Shown here in pieces: positions 51,439 through 59,054 of a stretch of 64,000 bases of DNA. This DNA is from Bradyrhizobium sp. SZCCT0153 (GTDB lineage: Bacteria > Pseudomonadota > Alphaproteobacteria > Rhizobiales > Xanthobacteraceae), in assembly GCF_018129995.1 (NCBI RefSeq), contig NZ_JAFCKS010000016.1:1-64000 (forward strand). Direction: 5' to 3'. Numbering within the stretch: the first letter of the stretch is position 1; every line of letters begins with the position of its first letter. Below the pieces are notes generated by a model. It was not told the DNA's origin. It searched no databases and saw only the letters and a program-made list of their open reading frames with translations. Both the position numbers and the translations under genes were made by a program.

Positions 51439-51600
51439 CCGTGCGCCTCGCGCTCACGCCCGCCAATCGCACCAGAGAGCAAATCCCAACGAGTCAAGCC
51501 ATTAACATCCGTTGCGGCTCAAAAAGCACTGCCCTGATGAAGTATAAGATCTTTGCTCACCCCCAAAAAGCCGACGTCTGCGCCTTTACGATTACGCGCC

Positions 51601-52149
51601 CTAATACGCCTGCTTGGCGTCGGCCTCTTCGCTGGTCTGGATCAGATCGAGGCTCTGCTCGATCTTGCCGAGCAGTGCCGAGAGCTGCTTGCGCTCCTGC
51701 GCGGACAGGCAGGCGAAGATCTCGTCCTCCCGCCGCAGCAATTGCGGGAACAACTCCTCGTAGAGCGCGCGGCCTTTCTTCGTCAGTTGCAGGCGGAATT
51801 CGCGGCGGTCGGCTTCGTTCTCGACCCGCTCGATCATCGCCTCATGCAACAGCATGGTGACGGCACGGCTGATGGTCGATTTGTGTGTGCGGGTGCACTG
51901 CGAGATGTACTGCGCGCTGCAGGCATCGTTGCGAAAGCCGAGTGTTGCGATCACGCGCCAGGCGGGAATATCGAGGCCGTGACGCTCCTGATATTCGATT
52001 GCGAGCGCGGAACTCACCTCCGCCGCGAGCCGGTTGAGGCGGAACGGCACGAACTTGAACAGATCGAGCCGTGCCTTGGCCTTTGGCCGCGGTGACGCCT
52101 CGCCCGCCACTTGTCTCTTCAGCGCCGTATCGCTGGATGTCCTCGCCAA
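51601..52149 (-). CDS. MarR-family transcriptional regulator of the homogentisate locus
   Basis: The 182-residue protein starts with TTG at 52149, preceded by GGAG. It has the winged-helix MarR core: IPAWRVIATLGFRNDACSAQ, CTRTHKSTISRAVTMLLHEA and IERVENEADRREFRLQLTKK. The divergent hydroxylase gene lies 110 bases away and a 20-base dyad sits in between, the standard arrangement for a MarR repressor released by an aromatic acid ligand. The 3' end of this gene is duplicated at 48830. It probably controls the operon that begins with the hydroxylase. Confidence 0.87.
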   Translation of the reverse strand: MARTSSDTALKRQVAGEASPRPKAKARLDLFKFVPFRLNRLAAEVSSALAIEYQERHGLDIPAWRVIATLGFRNDACSAQYISQCTRTHKSTISRAVTMLLHEAMIERVENEADRREFRLQLTKKGRALYEELFPQLLRREDEIFACLSAQERKQLSALLGKIEQSLDLIQTSEEADAKQAY

Positions 52150-52197
52150 GGCTTGCGCTCCGAATTCCAGTTGACGGCCGGCCGGCTCCGGTCCAAA

Positions 52198-52217
52198 ATA
52201 GTTGCACGTGAGACTAT
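52198..52217. promoter_or_regulatory. Palindromic MarR operator candidate
   Basis: ATAGTTGCACGTGAGACTAT has perfect 5-base outer arms and a CACGTG core. It sits about 48 bases from the marR start and 43 bases from the hydroxylase start, in the 110-base divergent region, and so could block both promoters. It is the only strong dyad in that region. Confidence 0.6.
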
Positions 52218-52259
52218 CTAGCAGATCAGCCCCCTCCTGACCAGAGCCGAGGTTAGCGC

Positions 52260-53903
52260 ATGGCGCAGGTCAATACGCATCAAGCGAAGACCTTTCAAAC
52301 GAAGACCCAGTTCGGCTATCGCCGCCACTCGGATCAGGATCGTCCCGGCCAAGCCTCGGCCGAGCATCCGGTCGTGATTGTCGGCGCGGGCCCGGTCGGG
52401 CTGTCGCTGGCGATCGATCTTGCCCAGCGCGGTCAGCGCGTCGTCCTTCTGGACGATGCCGACCGCATCGGTGAAGGCTCGCGCGCGATCTGCTTCTCGA
52501 AACGCTCGCTGGAATATTGGGACCGGCTCGGCGTCGGCGACCGCATGGTCGAGAAGGGCGTGGTGTGGAGCGTCGGTCGCATTTTTCATGGCGAGCAGCA
52601 GCTCTACCAGTTCAACCTGCTCCCCGAAGATGGTCACAAACGGCCGGCCTTCATCAATCTCCAGCAATATTACGCCGAAGCCTACCTGGTCGACCGCATC
52701 GGCGATCTGCCCGATATCAACCTGCGCTGGCGCAACAAGGTGACGGCGCTCGAGCAGCGCAACGATTCTATCGCGCTGACGATCGAAACCCCGGAGGGCG
52801 CCTATCGGCTGCAGGCGCAATATGTCGTCGCCTGCGACGGTGCGCGGTCGTCGCTGCGGCAGATGGTCGGCGCCGAGTTCGCCGGGCAGGTGTTCGAGGA
52901 TCAGTTCCTGATCGCTGACGTCAAGATGACGGCGGAATTTCCGACCGAGCGCTGGTTCTGGTTCGATCCGCCGTTTCATGCGGGACGTTCGGCGCTGCTG
53001 CACCGGCAGCCTGACGATGTCTGGCGCATCGATCTCCAGCTCAACCGCTATGCCGATCCCCTCGTCGAGAAGCAGCCGGAGAACGTGCGACCGCGGATCG
53101 CGCGCATGCTCGGGCACGACAAGTTCGAGTTCGAGTGGATCTCGCTCTACAAATTCCAGTGCCGGCGGATGGATCGTTTCCTCCATGGCCGCGTGATCTT
53201 CGCGGGCGATTCCGCGCATCAGGTCTCGCCGTTCGGTGCGCGCGGCGCCAATTCCGGACTTGAAGACGCGGAAAACCTGTCCTGGAAGCTCGATCGCGTC
53301 CTGCGCGGGACCTCGCCCGCGAGCCTGCTCGAGAGCTATCATGTCGAGCGCAGCGCGGCCGCCGACGAAAACATCCGCGAATCGACCCGCTCGACCGATT
53401 TCATGGCGCCGAATTCGCATCAGGAAGCGCGGCTGCGCAAGGCGGTGCTGTCGCTTGCCAAGGAAACCGAGTTCGGCAAGCGCATGGTCAATGGCGGCCG
53501 GCTGTCGGTGCCTTGCAGCTATTACTCGCCGCTGTCATCGCATGATGCGGATGCGTGGGCCGGTGGACCGCCGCCGGGCTGTTCCATGCTCGATGCGCCC
53601 GTTGCGACGCGCGAGAGCGAGCAGGCTTATTTGACGGATGCATTCCGCAAGGGTGGAACGGACTTCACCTTGCTGTCGTTCAGCAACGGCGCGGCCGTCG
53701 CTGCGCCCGACGGCGTGAAGGATATCCGCATCGGCGGCACGGGCGGGCTTGCCGATCCCTCGGGCCTACTTGCCAAGCGCTATGACGCCGAGCCCGGTGC
53801 TGCCTATCTGCTGCGGCCGGACGGCTACGTCGCGGCGCGCTTCCGCCATCCGACGCGCGAGGCGATCGCGGCAGCGCTGTCGCGGGCCCAAGGCTTCAAT
53901 TGA
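52260..53903 (+). CDS. mhaA: FAD-dependent aromatic hydroxylase, MhaA-like
   Basis: The 547-residue protein is a class A flavin monooxygenase. It shows the FAD motif VVIVGAGPVGLSLAIDLAQR, the DG motif (CDGARSSLRQM) and the GD motif (FAGDSAHQVSPFGARGANSG). Its neighbours decide the call: a small protein follows, then homogentisate genes. From published work on Pseudomonas putida, 3-hydroxyphenylacetate 6-hydroxylase consists of flavoprotein MhaA and a small coupling protein MhaB and yields homogentisate. A 3-(3-hydroxyphenyl)propionate hydroxylase is the main alternative. GAGG precedes the ATG. The gene is divergent from marR and heads the operon. Confidence 0.75.
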   Translation: MAQVNTHQAKTFQTKTQFGYRRHSDQDRPGQASAEHPVVIVGAGPVGLSLAIDLAQRGQRVVLLDDADRIGEGSRAICFSKRSLEYWDRLGVGDRMVEKGVVWSVGRIFHGEQQLYQFNLLPEDGHKRPAFINLQQYYAEAYLVDRIGDLPDINLRWRNKVTALEQRNDSIALTIETPEGAYRLQAQYVVACDGARSSLRQMVGAEFAGQVFEDQFLIADVKMTAEFPTERWFWFDPPFHAGRSALLHRQPDDVWRIDLQLNRYADPLVEKQPENVRPRIARMLGHDKFEFEWISLYKFQCRRMDRFLHGRVIFAGDSAHQVSPFGARGANSGLEDAENLSWKLDRVLRGTSPASLLESYHVERSAAADENIRESTRSTDFMAPNSHQEARLRKAVLSLAKETEFGKRMVNGGRLSVPCSYYSPLSSHDADAWAGGPPPGCSMLDAPVATRESEQAYLTDAFRKGGTDFTLLSFSNGAAVAAPDGVKDIRIGGTGGLADPSGLLAKRYDAEPGAAYLLRPDGYVAARFRHPTREAIAAALSRAQGFN

Positions 53904-53925
53904 AAGGCGTGATTTGAGGATTCGC

Positions 53926-54150
53926 ATGCCGCTTTCAACCAGCTCAAACTTCGCACGGCCCGACGATGCCTTTCGCGCCATCGTCGAGGCGCATCGCGGC
54001 CTTACCGACGAGCAGAGCGCCGATTTCGACGCGGCGCTGGTGCTGATCCTCGCCAACCATATCGGCGACATCGACGTGCTGCGGGAGGCAATCCTGCTGG
54101 CGAAACGCCGCATGATCGACGGCCAGCAGCAGCAACAGCAACAACAATAA
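53926..54150 (+). CDS. mhaB: Small DUF2783-like protein, possible MhaB coupling subunit, with poly-Gln tail
   Basis: ATG at 53926 with TGAGGA upstream gives 74 residues. The core ARPDDAFRAIVEAHRGLTDE and the stretch VLILANHIGDIDVLREAILL match a small helical family I associate with DUF2783, found beside flavin hydroxylases in homogentisate loci. That position fits the MhaB coupling protein of 3-hydroxyphenylacetate hydroxylase. The C-terminus ends in eight glutamines encoded by mixed CAG and CAA codons. The tail is probably flexible and of variable length between strains. The MhaB role is inferred, not shown. Confidence 0.65.
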   Translation: MPLSTSSNFARPDDAFRAIVEAHRGLTDEQSADFDAALVLILANHIGDIDVLREAILLAKRRMIDGQQQQQQQQ

Positions 54151-54173
54151 CCCCGTGACCTAAGGATGAACTG

Positions 54174-55130
54174 ATGGCGAAGAATTTCGCGTCCACCGGC
54201 GATCTCTCCGAGAAGAAGATCACCTTCTCCGAGATCGGAACCGATCTCTACGCCTTCACCGCGGAGGGCGATCCGAACAGCGCGATCATCGTCGGCGACG
54301 ACGGCTGCCTCGTGTTCGACGCGCAATCGACGCCGGCGATGGCGAGCAAGGTGATCGAGCGCGTCCGCGCCGTTACCGACAAGCCGATCAAATATGTCGT
54401 GCTATCGCATTATCACGCCGTGCGCGTGCTCGGCGCCTCCGCCTACAAGGCGCAAGGAATCGTGGCTTCGCAGGAGACCTATCGCCTGATCGAGGAGCGC
54501 GGCCAGCAGGATTGGGATTCTGAATACGGCCGCTTCCCGCGCCTGTTCCAGGATGCCTCGAGCATTCCCGGCCTGACCTGGCCGACGCTGACCTTCGAAG
54601 GCGAGATGTCGATCTATCTCGGCAAGCGCGAGGTGCGCCTTATGCAGCTCGGCGCCGGTCATACCTCCGGCGACATCGTCGCATGGGTGCCGGATGCGGA
54701 AGTGATGTTCTCCGGGGACCTCATCGAATATCACTCGGCCTGCTATTGCGGCGACGCGCATTTGCGCGAATGGCCGCTGACGCTGAACGAGATCCGCAAC
54801 TTCAATCCAAAGGCGATCGCGCCGGGCCGCGGCGATGCGCTCAAGGGCACAGCCACGGTGCGCGAGGCCATCGCGATGACGCGCGACTTCGTCACCTCGC
54901 TCTATGGCGCTGCCGAAATCTCGGTCGCCAAGGGGCGCACGCTGAAGGAATCGATGGCGGCGACGCGCGAGGTGATGGATCCGAAGTTCCACAGCTTCGC
55001 CATTTACGAGCATTGCCTGCCGTTCAACGTGTCGCGCGCCTTCGACGAGGCGTCGGGAATCGACGATCCCGTGATCTGGACCGACAAGCGCGACCAGGAA
55101 ATGTGGGCCGCCCTGCAAGGAGGAGGATAG
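54174..55130 (+). CDS. Atypical metallo-beta-lactamase-fold protein in the homogentisate operon
   Basis: The 318-residue protein has the MBL fold with NSAIIVGDDGCLVFDAQSTP, LGAGHTSGDIVAWVPDAEVM and FSGDLIEYHSACYCGDAH. The signature HxHxDH is replaced by SHYHAVRVLGA, so the aspartate and last histidine that hold the second metal are missing. It resembles quinoprotein-relay or SoxH-like MBL proteins. It starts 24 bases after the small protein and ends two bases before the hmgA start, so it belongs to the operon. A role in handling a ring-cleavage intermediate or a side product is an inference. Confidence 0.78.
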   Translation: MAKNFASTGDLSEKKITFSEIGTDLYAFTAEGDPNSAIIVGDDGCLVFDAQSTPAMASKVIERVRAVTDKPIKYVVLSHYHAVRVLGASAYKAQGIVASQETYRLIEERGQQDWDSEYGRFPRLFQDASSIPGLTWPTLTFEGEMSIYLGKREVRLMQLGAGHTSGDIVAWVPDAEVMFSGDLIEYHSACYCGDAHLREWPLTLNEIRNFNPKAIAPGRGDALKGTATVREAIAMTRDFVTSLYGAAEISVAKGRTLKESMAATREVMDPKFHSFAIYEHCLPFNVSRAFDEASGIDDPVIWTDKRDQEMWAALQGGG

Positions 55131-55132
55131 TC

Positions 55133-56479
55133 ATGAACATCAACACCTCGCCCGATCAGATCGTTCGCAGCACCGCTCAGGTCACGCCGGGCTACATGTC
55201 GGGCTTCGGCAACAGCTTTGAGACCGAGGCGCTGCCGGGTGCGCTGCCGATCGGCCGCAACTCGCCGCAGCGCTGCGCCTACGGACTTTATGCCGAGCAG
55301 CTCTCCGGCTCTCCCTTCACCGCGCCGCGCGGCACCAACGAGCGCTCCTGGCTCTATCGCATCCGCCCCTCGGTGAAGCATTCCGGGCGCTTCGAGAAGG
55401 CCGATGCCGGTCTGTGGCGCTCGGCGCCCTGCCACGAGAACGACCTGCCGATCGCGCAATTGCGCTGGGATCCGGCGCCGATCCCGAAGGAGGACATGAC
55501 CTTCCTCCAGGGCGTGCAGACCATGACGACGGCCGGTGACGTGAACACGCAGGCCGGCATGGCGGCGAATGTCTACCTCATCACTAGGTCGATGGTAGAC
55601 CAGCATTTCTACAATGCCGACGGCGAGCTGATGTTCGTGCTCCAGCAGGGCAACCTGCGCCTCGTCACCGAGTTCGGGCGCATCGACGCCGAGCCCGGCG
55701 AGATCGTGGTGATCCCGCGCGGCGTCAAATTCCGCGTCGAGATTCCGAACGGGCCGGCGCGGGGCTATCTCTGCGAGAATTACGGCGGCGCCTTCACGCT
55801 GCCGGAACGTGGCCCGATCGGCGCCAACTGCCTCGCCAATGCGCGCGACTTCCTCACGCCGGTCGCGTACTACGAGGACAAGGACACGCCGACCGAGCTC
55901 TATGTGAAATGGGGCGGTGCGCTGTTCAAGACGACCTTGCCGCATTCACCGATCGACGTGGTCGCCTGGCACGGCAATTACGCGCCCTACAAATACGATC
56001 TGCGCACGTTCTCGCCGGTCGGCGCGATCGGCTTCGACCATCCCGATCCGTCGATCTTCACCGTGCTGACCTCGCCGTCGGAGACCGCGGGCACCGCGAA
56101 CATCGACTTCGTGATCTTCCCCGAGCGCTGGATGGTTGCCGACAACACCTTCCGTCCGCCCTGGTATCACATGAACATCATGAGCGAGTTCATGGGCCTG
56201 ATCTACGGCGTCTACGACGCCAAGCCGCAGGGCTTCGTTCCCGGCGGCATGAGCCTGCACAATTGCATGCTGCCGCACGGCCCCGACCGCGACGCCTTCG
56301 AGCACGCCAGCAACGGCGAACTGAAGCCGGTGAAGCTGACCGGCACCATGGCCTTCATGTTCGAGACCCGCTACCCGCAGCGCGTCACCGCCCATGCCGC
56401 TAAGGCTGCGACATTGCAGGACGATTACGCGGATTGCTGGAAGGGACTCGAGAAGCGGTTCGATCCGAACCGGCCTTAG
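55133..56479 (+). CDS. hmgA: Homogentisate 1,2-dioxygenase
   Basis: The 448-residue protein is a full-length homogentisate dioxygenase. It opens with PGYMSGFGNSFETEALPGAL and PIGRNSPQRCAYGLYAEQLS, diagnostic of the family. The iron ligands are visible: histidine and glutamate in WYHMNIMSEFMGLIYG and histidine in GMSLHNCMLPHGPD. It opens the ring of homogentisate to maleylacetoacetate in tyrosine and phenylalanine breakdown. AAGGAGGAGG precedes the ATG, which lies two bases after the MBL stop. fahA follows after a repeat; no maleylacetoacetate isomerase gene is seen in the window. Confidence 0.95.
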   Translation: MNINTSPDQIVRSTAQVTPGYMSGFGNSFETEALPGALPIGRNSPQRCAYGLYAEQLSGSPFTAPRGTNERSWLYRIRPSVKHSGRFEKADAGLWRSAPCHENDLPIAQLRWDPAPIPKEDMTFLQGVQTMTTAGDVNTQAGMAANVYLITRSMVDQHFYNADGELMFVLQQGNLRLVTEFGRIDAEPGEIVVIPRGVKFRVEIPNGPARGYLCENYGGAFTLPERGPIGANCLANARDFLTPVAYYEDKDTPTELYVKWGGALFKTTLPHSPIDVVAWHGNYAPYKYDLRTFSPVGAIGFDHPDPSIFTVLTSPSETAGTANIDFVIFPERWMVADNTFRPPWYHMNIMSEFMGLIYGVYDAKPQGFVPGGMSLHNCMLPHGPDRDAFEHASNGELKPVKLTGTMAFMFETRYPQRVTAHAAKAATLQDDYADCWKGLEKRFDPNRP

Positions 56480-56485
56480 CGGTCT

Positions 56486-56643
56486 TCCCCTCTCCCCTTG
56501 TGGGAGAGGGTGGCTCGCCACGGAGCGGCGAGACGGGTTAGGGGTCCCTGTCCGCGAGTGACCCTAACTCATTTGGACTCGCGGATAGAACCCCTCATCC
56601 GGCGCTTAGCGCCACCTTCTCCCACAAGGGGAGAAGGAAGAAA
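56486..56643. repeat. Dispersed repeat, copy 3, inside the homogentisate operon
   Basis: Nearly all of the 178 bases between hmgA and fahA are this element. It begins CCCCTCTCCCCTTGTGGGAG, continues GTGGCTCGCCACGG and GGCGAGACGGG, and ends CCCCTCATCCGGCGCTTAGC and CCCACAAGGGGAGAAGG. The ends can fold on each other. Its last bases (GAAGGAAGAAAGGA) sit at the ribosome-site distance for the fahA GTG start. It matches copy 2 at 15308 closely and copy 1 at 12485 in part. Confidence 0.82.
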
Positions 56644-56657
56644 GGACCGGGCCAAAA

Positions 56658-57932
56658 GTGACGACCCACCCCAACAACCCCAGCCTCCGCTCCTTCGTCG
56701 ATGTCGATCCGTCCTCCGACTTCCCGATCCAGAACCTGCCCTACGGCGTGTTCTCGACCGCGACCAATCCGACGCCGCGCGTCGGCGTTGCGATCGGCAA
56801 TTATGTGCTCGATCTCTGGGAGCTCGAGCAGGATTCCCGGCTCGACGTCGGCCCGCTCGGCGTGTTCTCCGGCGCCTCGCTCAATCCGTTCATGGCGCTC
56901 GGGCCGAAGGTTTGGGCGAAGACGCGGGCGCGGATCAGCGAGCTCTTGCGCGCGGATCATCCGGAGCTGCGCGACAATGACGAGCTGCGCAAGCAAGCCT
57001 TGGTGCCGATGCGCGACGTCAGGCTGCATCTGCCGTTCGCGGTCTCCGGCTACACCGATTTCTATTCCTCCAGGGAGCATGCCACCAATGTTGGCGTGAT
57101 GTTCCGCGGCAAGGACAATGCGCTGCAGCCGAACTGGCTGCATATGCCGATCGCCTATAACGGCCGCGCCTCGACCGTCGTGGTCTCCGGCACCAAGGTG
57201 AAGCGCCCGCGCGGGCAGCTGAAGCCGCCGAACGTCGAGATGCCGAGCTTCGGGCCGTGCAAGCGGCTCGACTTCGAGCTGGAGATGGGCGTGGTGGTCG
57301 GCCAGCCATCGCCGATGGGCGGCATGCTCACGGAGAGCCAAGCCGAGGAGATGATCTTCGGCTTCGTGCTGCTCAACGACTGGAGCGCGCGCGATATCCA
57401 GCAATGGGAATATGTGCCGCTCGGGCCGTTCCTCGCCAAAGCGTTTGCGACCTCGATCAGCCCGTGGGTGGTGACGCGCGAGGCGCTGGAGCCGTTCCGC
57501 CTGAAGGGGCCGGAGCAGGAGCCGGCGCCACTGGATTATCTCAAGCAGGGCAAGCCGCAGAATTACGATGTCGAGCTCGACGTCTCCTTGCGTGCCGTCG
57601 GAGCGAATGCGCCGGCCGGCATCAGCCGCACCAATTTCAGGTACATGTATTGGTCCTCGGTGCAGCAGTTGATGCACCACGCCTCCTCTGGCTGCGCCAT
57701 GAATGTCGGCGATCTCCTCGGCAGCGGCACGATTTCCGGGCCCGAGAAGAACCAGCGCGGCAGCCTCTTGGAGATCAGCTGGAACGGCACCGAGCCGGTC
57801 GAGCTGCCCGGCGGCGCCAAGCGCTCGTTCCTGGAAGACGGCGACAGTCTCGTGATGCGCGGCTGGTGCCAGGGCGATGGCTACCGGGTCGGCTTCGGCG
57901 AGGTCGAGGGGACGATTTTGGCGGCGGAGTGA
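56658..57932 (+). CDS. fahA: Fumarylacetoacetase
   Basis: The 424-residue protein starts with GTG at 56658. It has the family start (FPIQNLPYGVFST) and the catalytic and metal-binding blocks: VSGYTDFYSSREHATNVG, LDFELEMGVVVG and LLNDWSARDIQQWEYVPLG. It splits fumarylacetoacetate into fumarate and acetoacetate, the last step of homogentisate breakdown in the cytoplasm. The short upstream repeat separates it from hmgA, so it may be read from the same transcript with reduced yield or have its own promoter. Confidence 0.93.
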   Translation: MTTHPNNPSLRSFVDVDPSSDFPIQNLPYGVFSTATNPTPRVGVAIGNYVLDLWELEQDSRLDVGPLGVFSGASLNPFMALGPKVWAKTRARISELLRADHPELRDNDELRKQALVPMRDVRLHLPFAVSGYTDFYSSREHATNVGVMFRGKDNALQPNWLHMPIAYNGRASTVVVSGTKVKRPRGQLKPPNVEMPSFGPCKRLDFELEMGVVVGQPSPMGGMLTESQAEEMIFGFVLLNDWSARDIQQWEYVPLGPFLAKAFATSISPWVVTREALEPFRLKGPEQEPAPLDYLKQGKPQNYDVELDVSLRAVGANAPAGISRTNFRYMYWSSVQQLMHHASSGCAMNVGDLLGSGTISGPEKNQRGSLLEISWNGTEPVELPGGAKRSFLEDGDSLVMRGWCQGDGYRVGFGEVEGTILAAE

Positions 57933-57970
57933 TTGCTGGGGATGTGACGCGACGTTCTATACACATTCTC

Positions 57971-58056
57971 CGTCATTGCGAGCGTAGCGAAGCAATCCAG
58001 AATCTTCTGCGGAAGCAGTCTGGATTGCTTCGTCGCAAGGGCTCCTCGCAATGACG
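57971..58056. repeat. Inverted intergenic repeat (CGTCATTGCGAG family)
   Basis: The element starts with CGTCATTGCGAGCGTAGCGA and ends with TCCTCGCAATGACG. The inner arms AGCAATCCAGA and TCTGGATTGCT are also complementary. It fills most of the gap between fahA and the convergent DUF1272 gene and should fold into a long hairpin. I recall this element as frequent in Bradyrhizobium genomes. It probably acts as a bidirectional terminator here. Confidence 0.78.
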
Positions 58057-58066
58057 TTGAGAGGGC

Positions 58067-58378
58067 TCACCGTCTCTCCGGCGCCACGTCCTTGATCCTC
58101 GCGCAGTGCGCGGCCACGTCCTGCGCGCTGTATTTCAGATGCACCCGCTTGTCCGACGGGACGTGCTTGGTCACGCACACGCCCGGCCGCCATTCCTGCG
58201 TGGGGCGGATCGGGCGCGGGACGAAGCCGCCGCCGCAGTTCGGACAGACGTTGGAGAGTTTCGTCTCGACGCAGTCTGCACAGAAAGTGCATTCGTAGGA
58301 GCAGATCCGCGCGTTCGTTGCGTCCGGCGGCAGGTCGCGGTCGCAATATTCGCAGTTCGGTCGAAGCTGGAGGGCCAT
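58067..58378 (-). CDS. DUF1272 zinc-ribbon protein
   Basis: The 103-residue protein starts MALQLRPNCEYCDRDLPPDA and has eight cysteines in the N-terminal 50 residues, in CEYC, CSYECTFCADC and CPNCGG. The pattern matches the DUF1272 family of small zinc-binding proteins of unknown role. The C-terminal half is basic and may bind nucleic acid or protein. It lies beside the Lrp-type gene on the same strand, 74 bases downstream, and could share its transcript. Confidence 0.85.
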   Translation of the reverse strand: MALQLRPNCEYCDRDLPPDATNARICSYECTFCADCVETKLSNVCPNCGGGFVPRPIRPTQEWRPGVCVTKHVPSDKRVHLKYSAQDVAAHCARIKDVAPERR

Positions 58379-58452
58379 GGCTGAATCTCCGCAGATCAGC
58401 CCGGATCATCGCAGATCGCATCCAGGGCGCGAAGGGCGTAGTTCCCTCAAAT

Positions 58453-58932
58453 TCAGCCAGCCTTCAATTCCTTCAGCGGCAGCCGCGAGCTTTCCTTCAG
58501 CCGGTCAAGCACGATCGAGGAGCGCACATGCGCCACGCTCTGGTGCGGCATCAGCACGTCGTTGACGAGGTTGGAGAGTCCTTTCAGATCGCGCAGCACG
58601 GCCTTGAGCACATAATCGGCGTCGCCCGTGAGCGAATAGGCTTCCTGGATCTCGTCGATACGGCCAACCAGTGCGCGGAAGCGCTTGGAATTGTCCGGCG
58701 AGTGGGTCGCGAGCCCCACCTGGATGAAGGCGATCACGCCGAAGCCGAGCGCCTCGCTGGAGAGATCGGCGTGGTAGCCCGCGATCACCCTCTCCTCCTC
58801 CAGCCGCATCCGCCTGCGCGAGCATTGCGAGGCCGAGAGCCCTGCGAGTTCAGCAAGCTCCTGGTTGGTGAGGCGGCCGTCATCCTGGAGCGCGCTCAGG
58901 ATCTTGAGGTCGAAGGCATCTACGGAGGTCAT
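58453..58932 (-). CDS. Lrp/AsnC-family regulator, likely of hppD
   Basis: The 159-residue protein has the Lrp layout: an N-terminal helix-turn-helix (FDLKILSALQDDGRLTNQEL, AGLSASQCSRRRMRLEEE) and a C-terminal ligand-binding RAM domain (GVIAFIQVGLA, AYSLTGDADYVLKAV). It is divergent from hppD across 122 bases that contain a 17-base palindrome. Lrp-type regulators beside tyrosine catabolism genes commonly respond to tyrosine or a derived keto acid. That ligand is an inference. Confidence 0.88.
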   Translation of the reverse strand: MTSVDAFDLKILSALQDDGRLTNQELAELAGLSASQCSRRRMRLEEERVIAGYHADLSSEALGFGVIAFIQVGLATHSPDNSKRFRALVGRIDEIQEAYSLTGDADYVLKAVLRDLKGLSNLVNDVLMPHQSVAHVRSSIVLDRLKESSRLPLKELKAG

Positions 58933-58950
58933 GCGTCAAATGTCCAATCC

Positions 58951-58967
58951 ATGCACAAATTGTGCAT
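58951..58967. promoter_or_regulatory. Palindromic operator between the Lrp-type gene and hppD
   Basis: ATGCACAAATTGTGCAT has two perfect 8-base arms around one base. It lies 18 bases before the Lrp-type start and 87 bases before the hppD start. The TTGTGCAT half resembles Lrp/AsnC recognition sequences. It is well placed for autoregulation and for control of hppD. Confidence 0.65.
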
Positions 58968-59054
58968 AAGATAGCGAAATGACGTCCCGTTTGCACGCTC
59001 CTTGCGCGCCCAATGAAGGATAGTTCAGGCAGCAAGCAATTGGGAGAGCAGCGA

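Larger units (their letters stand above)
48830..51700. other. Low-GC two-gene block bounded by direct MarR repeats
   Basis: The block runs from the decayed MarR fragment at 48830 to the homologous 3' end of the intact gene at 51601-51700. It carries the beta-lactamase-fold hydrolase and the exported methyltransferase. Its base composition looks lower in GC than the flanks (for instance AATACTAAAACGCCG and TTTCAACATTATTAG near 50320-50360). No transposase or integrase is present. Insertion by recombination, or duplication of MarR followed by gain of cargo, are both compatible with what is seen. Confidence 0.55.
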
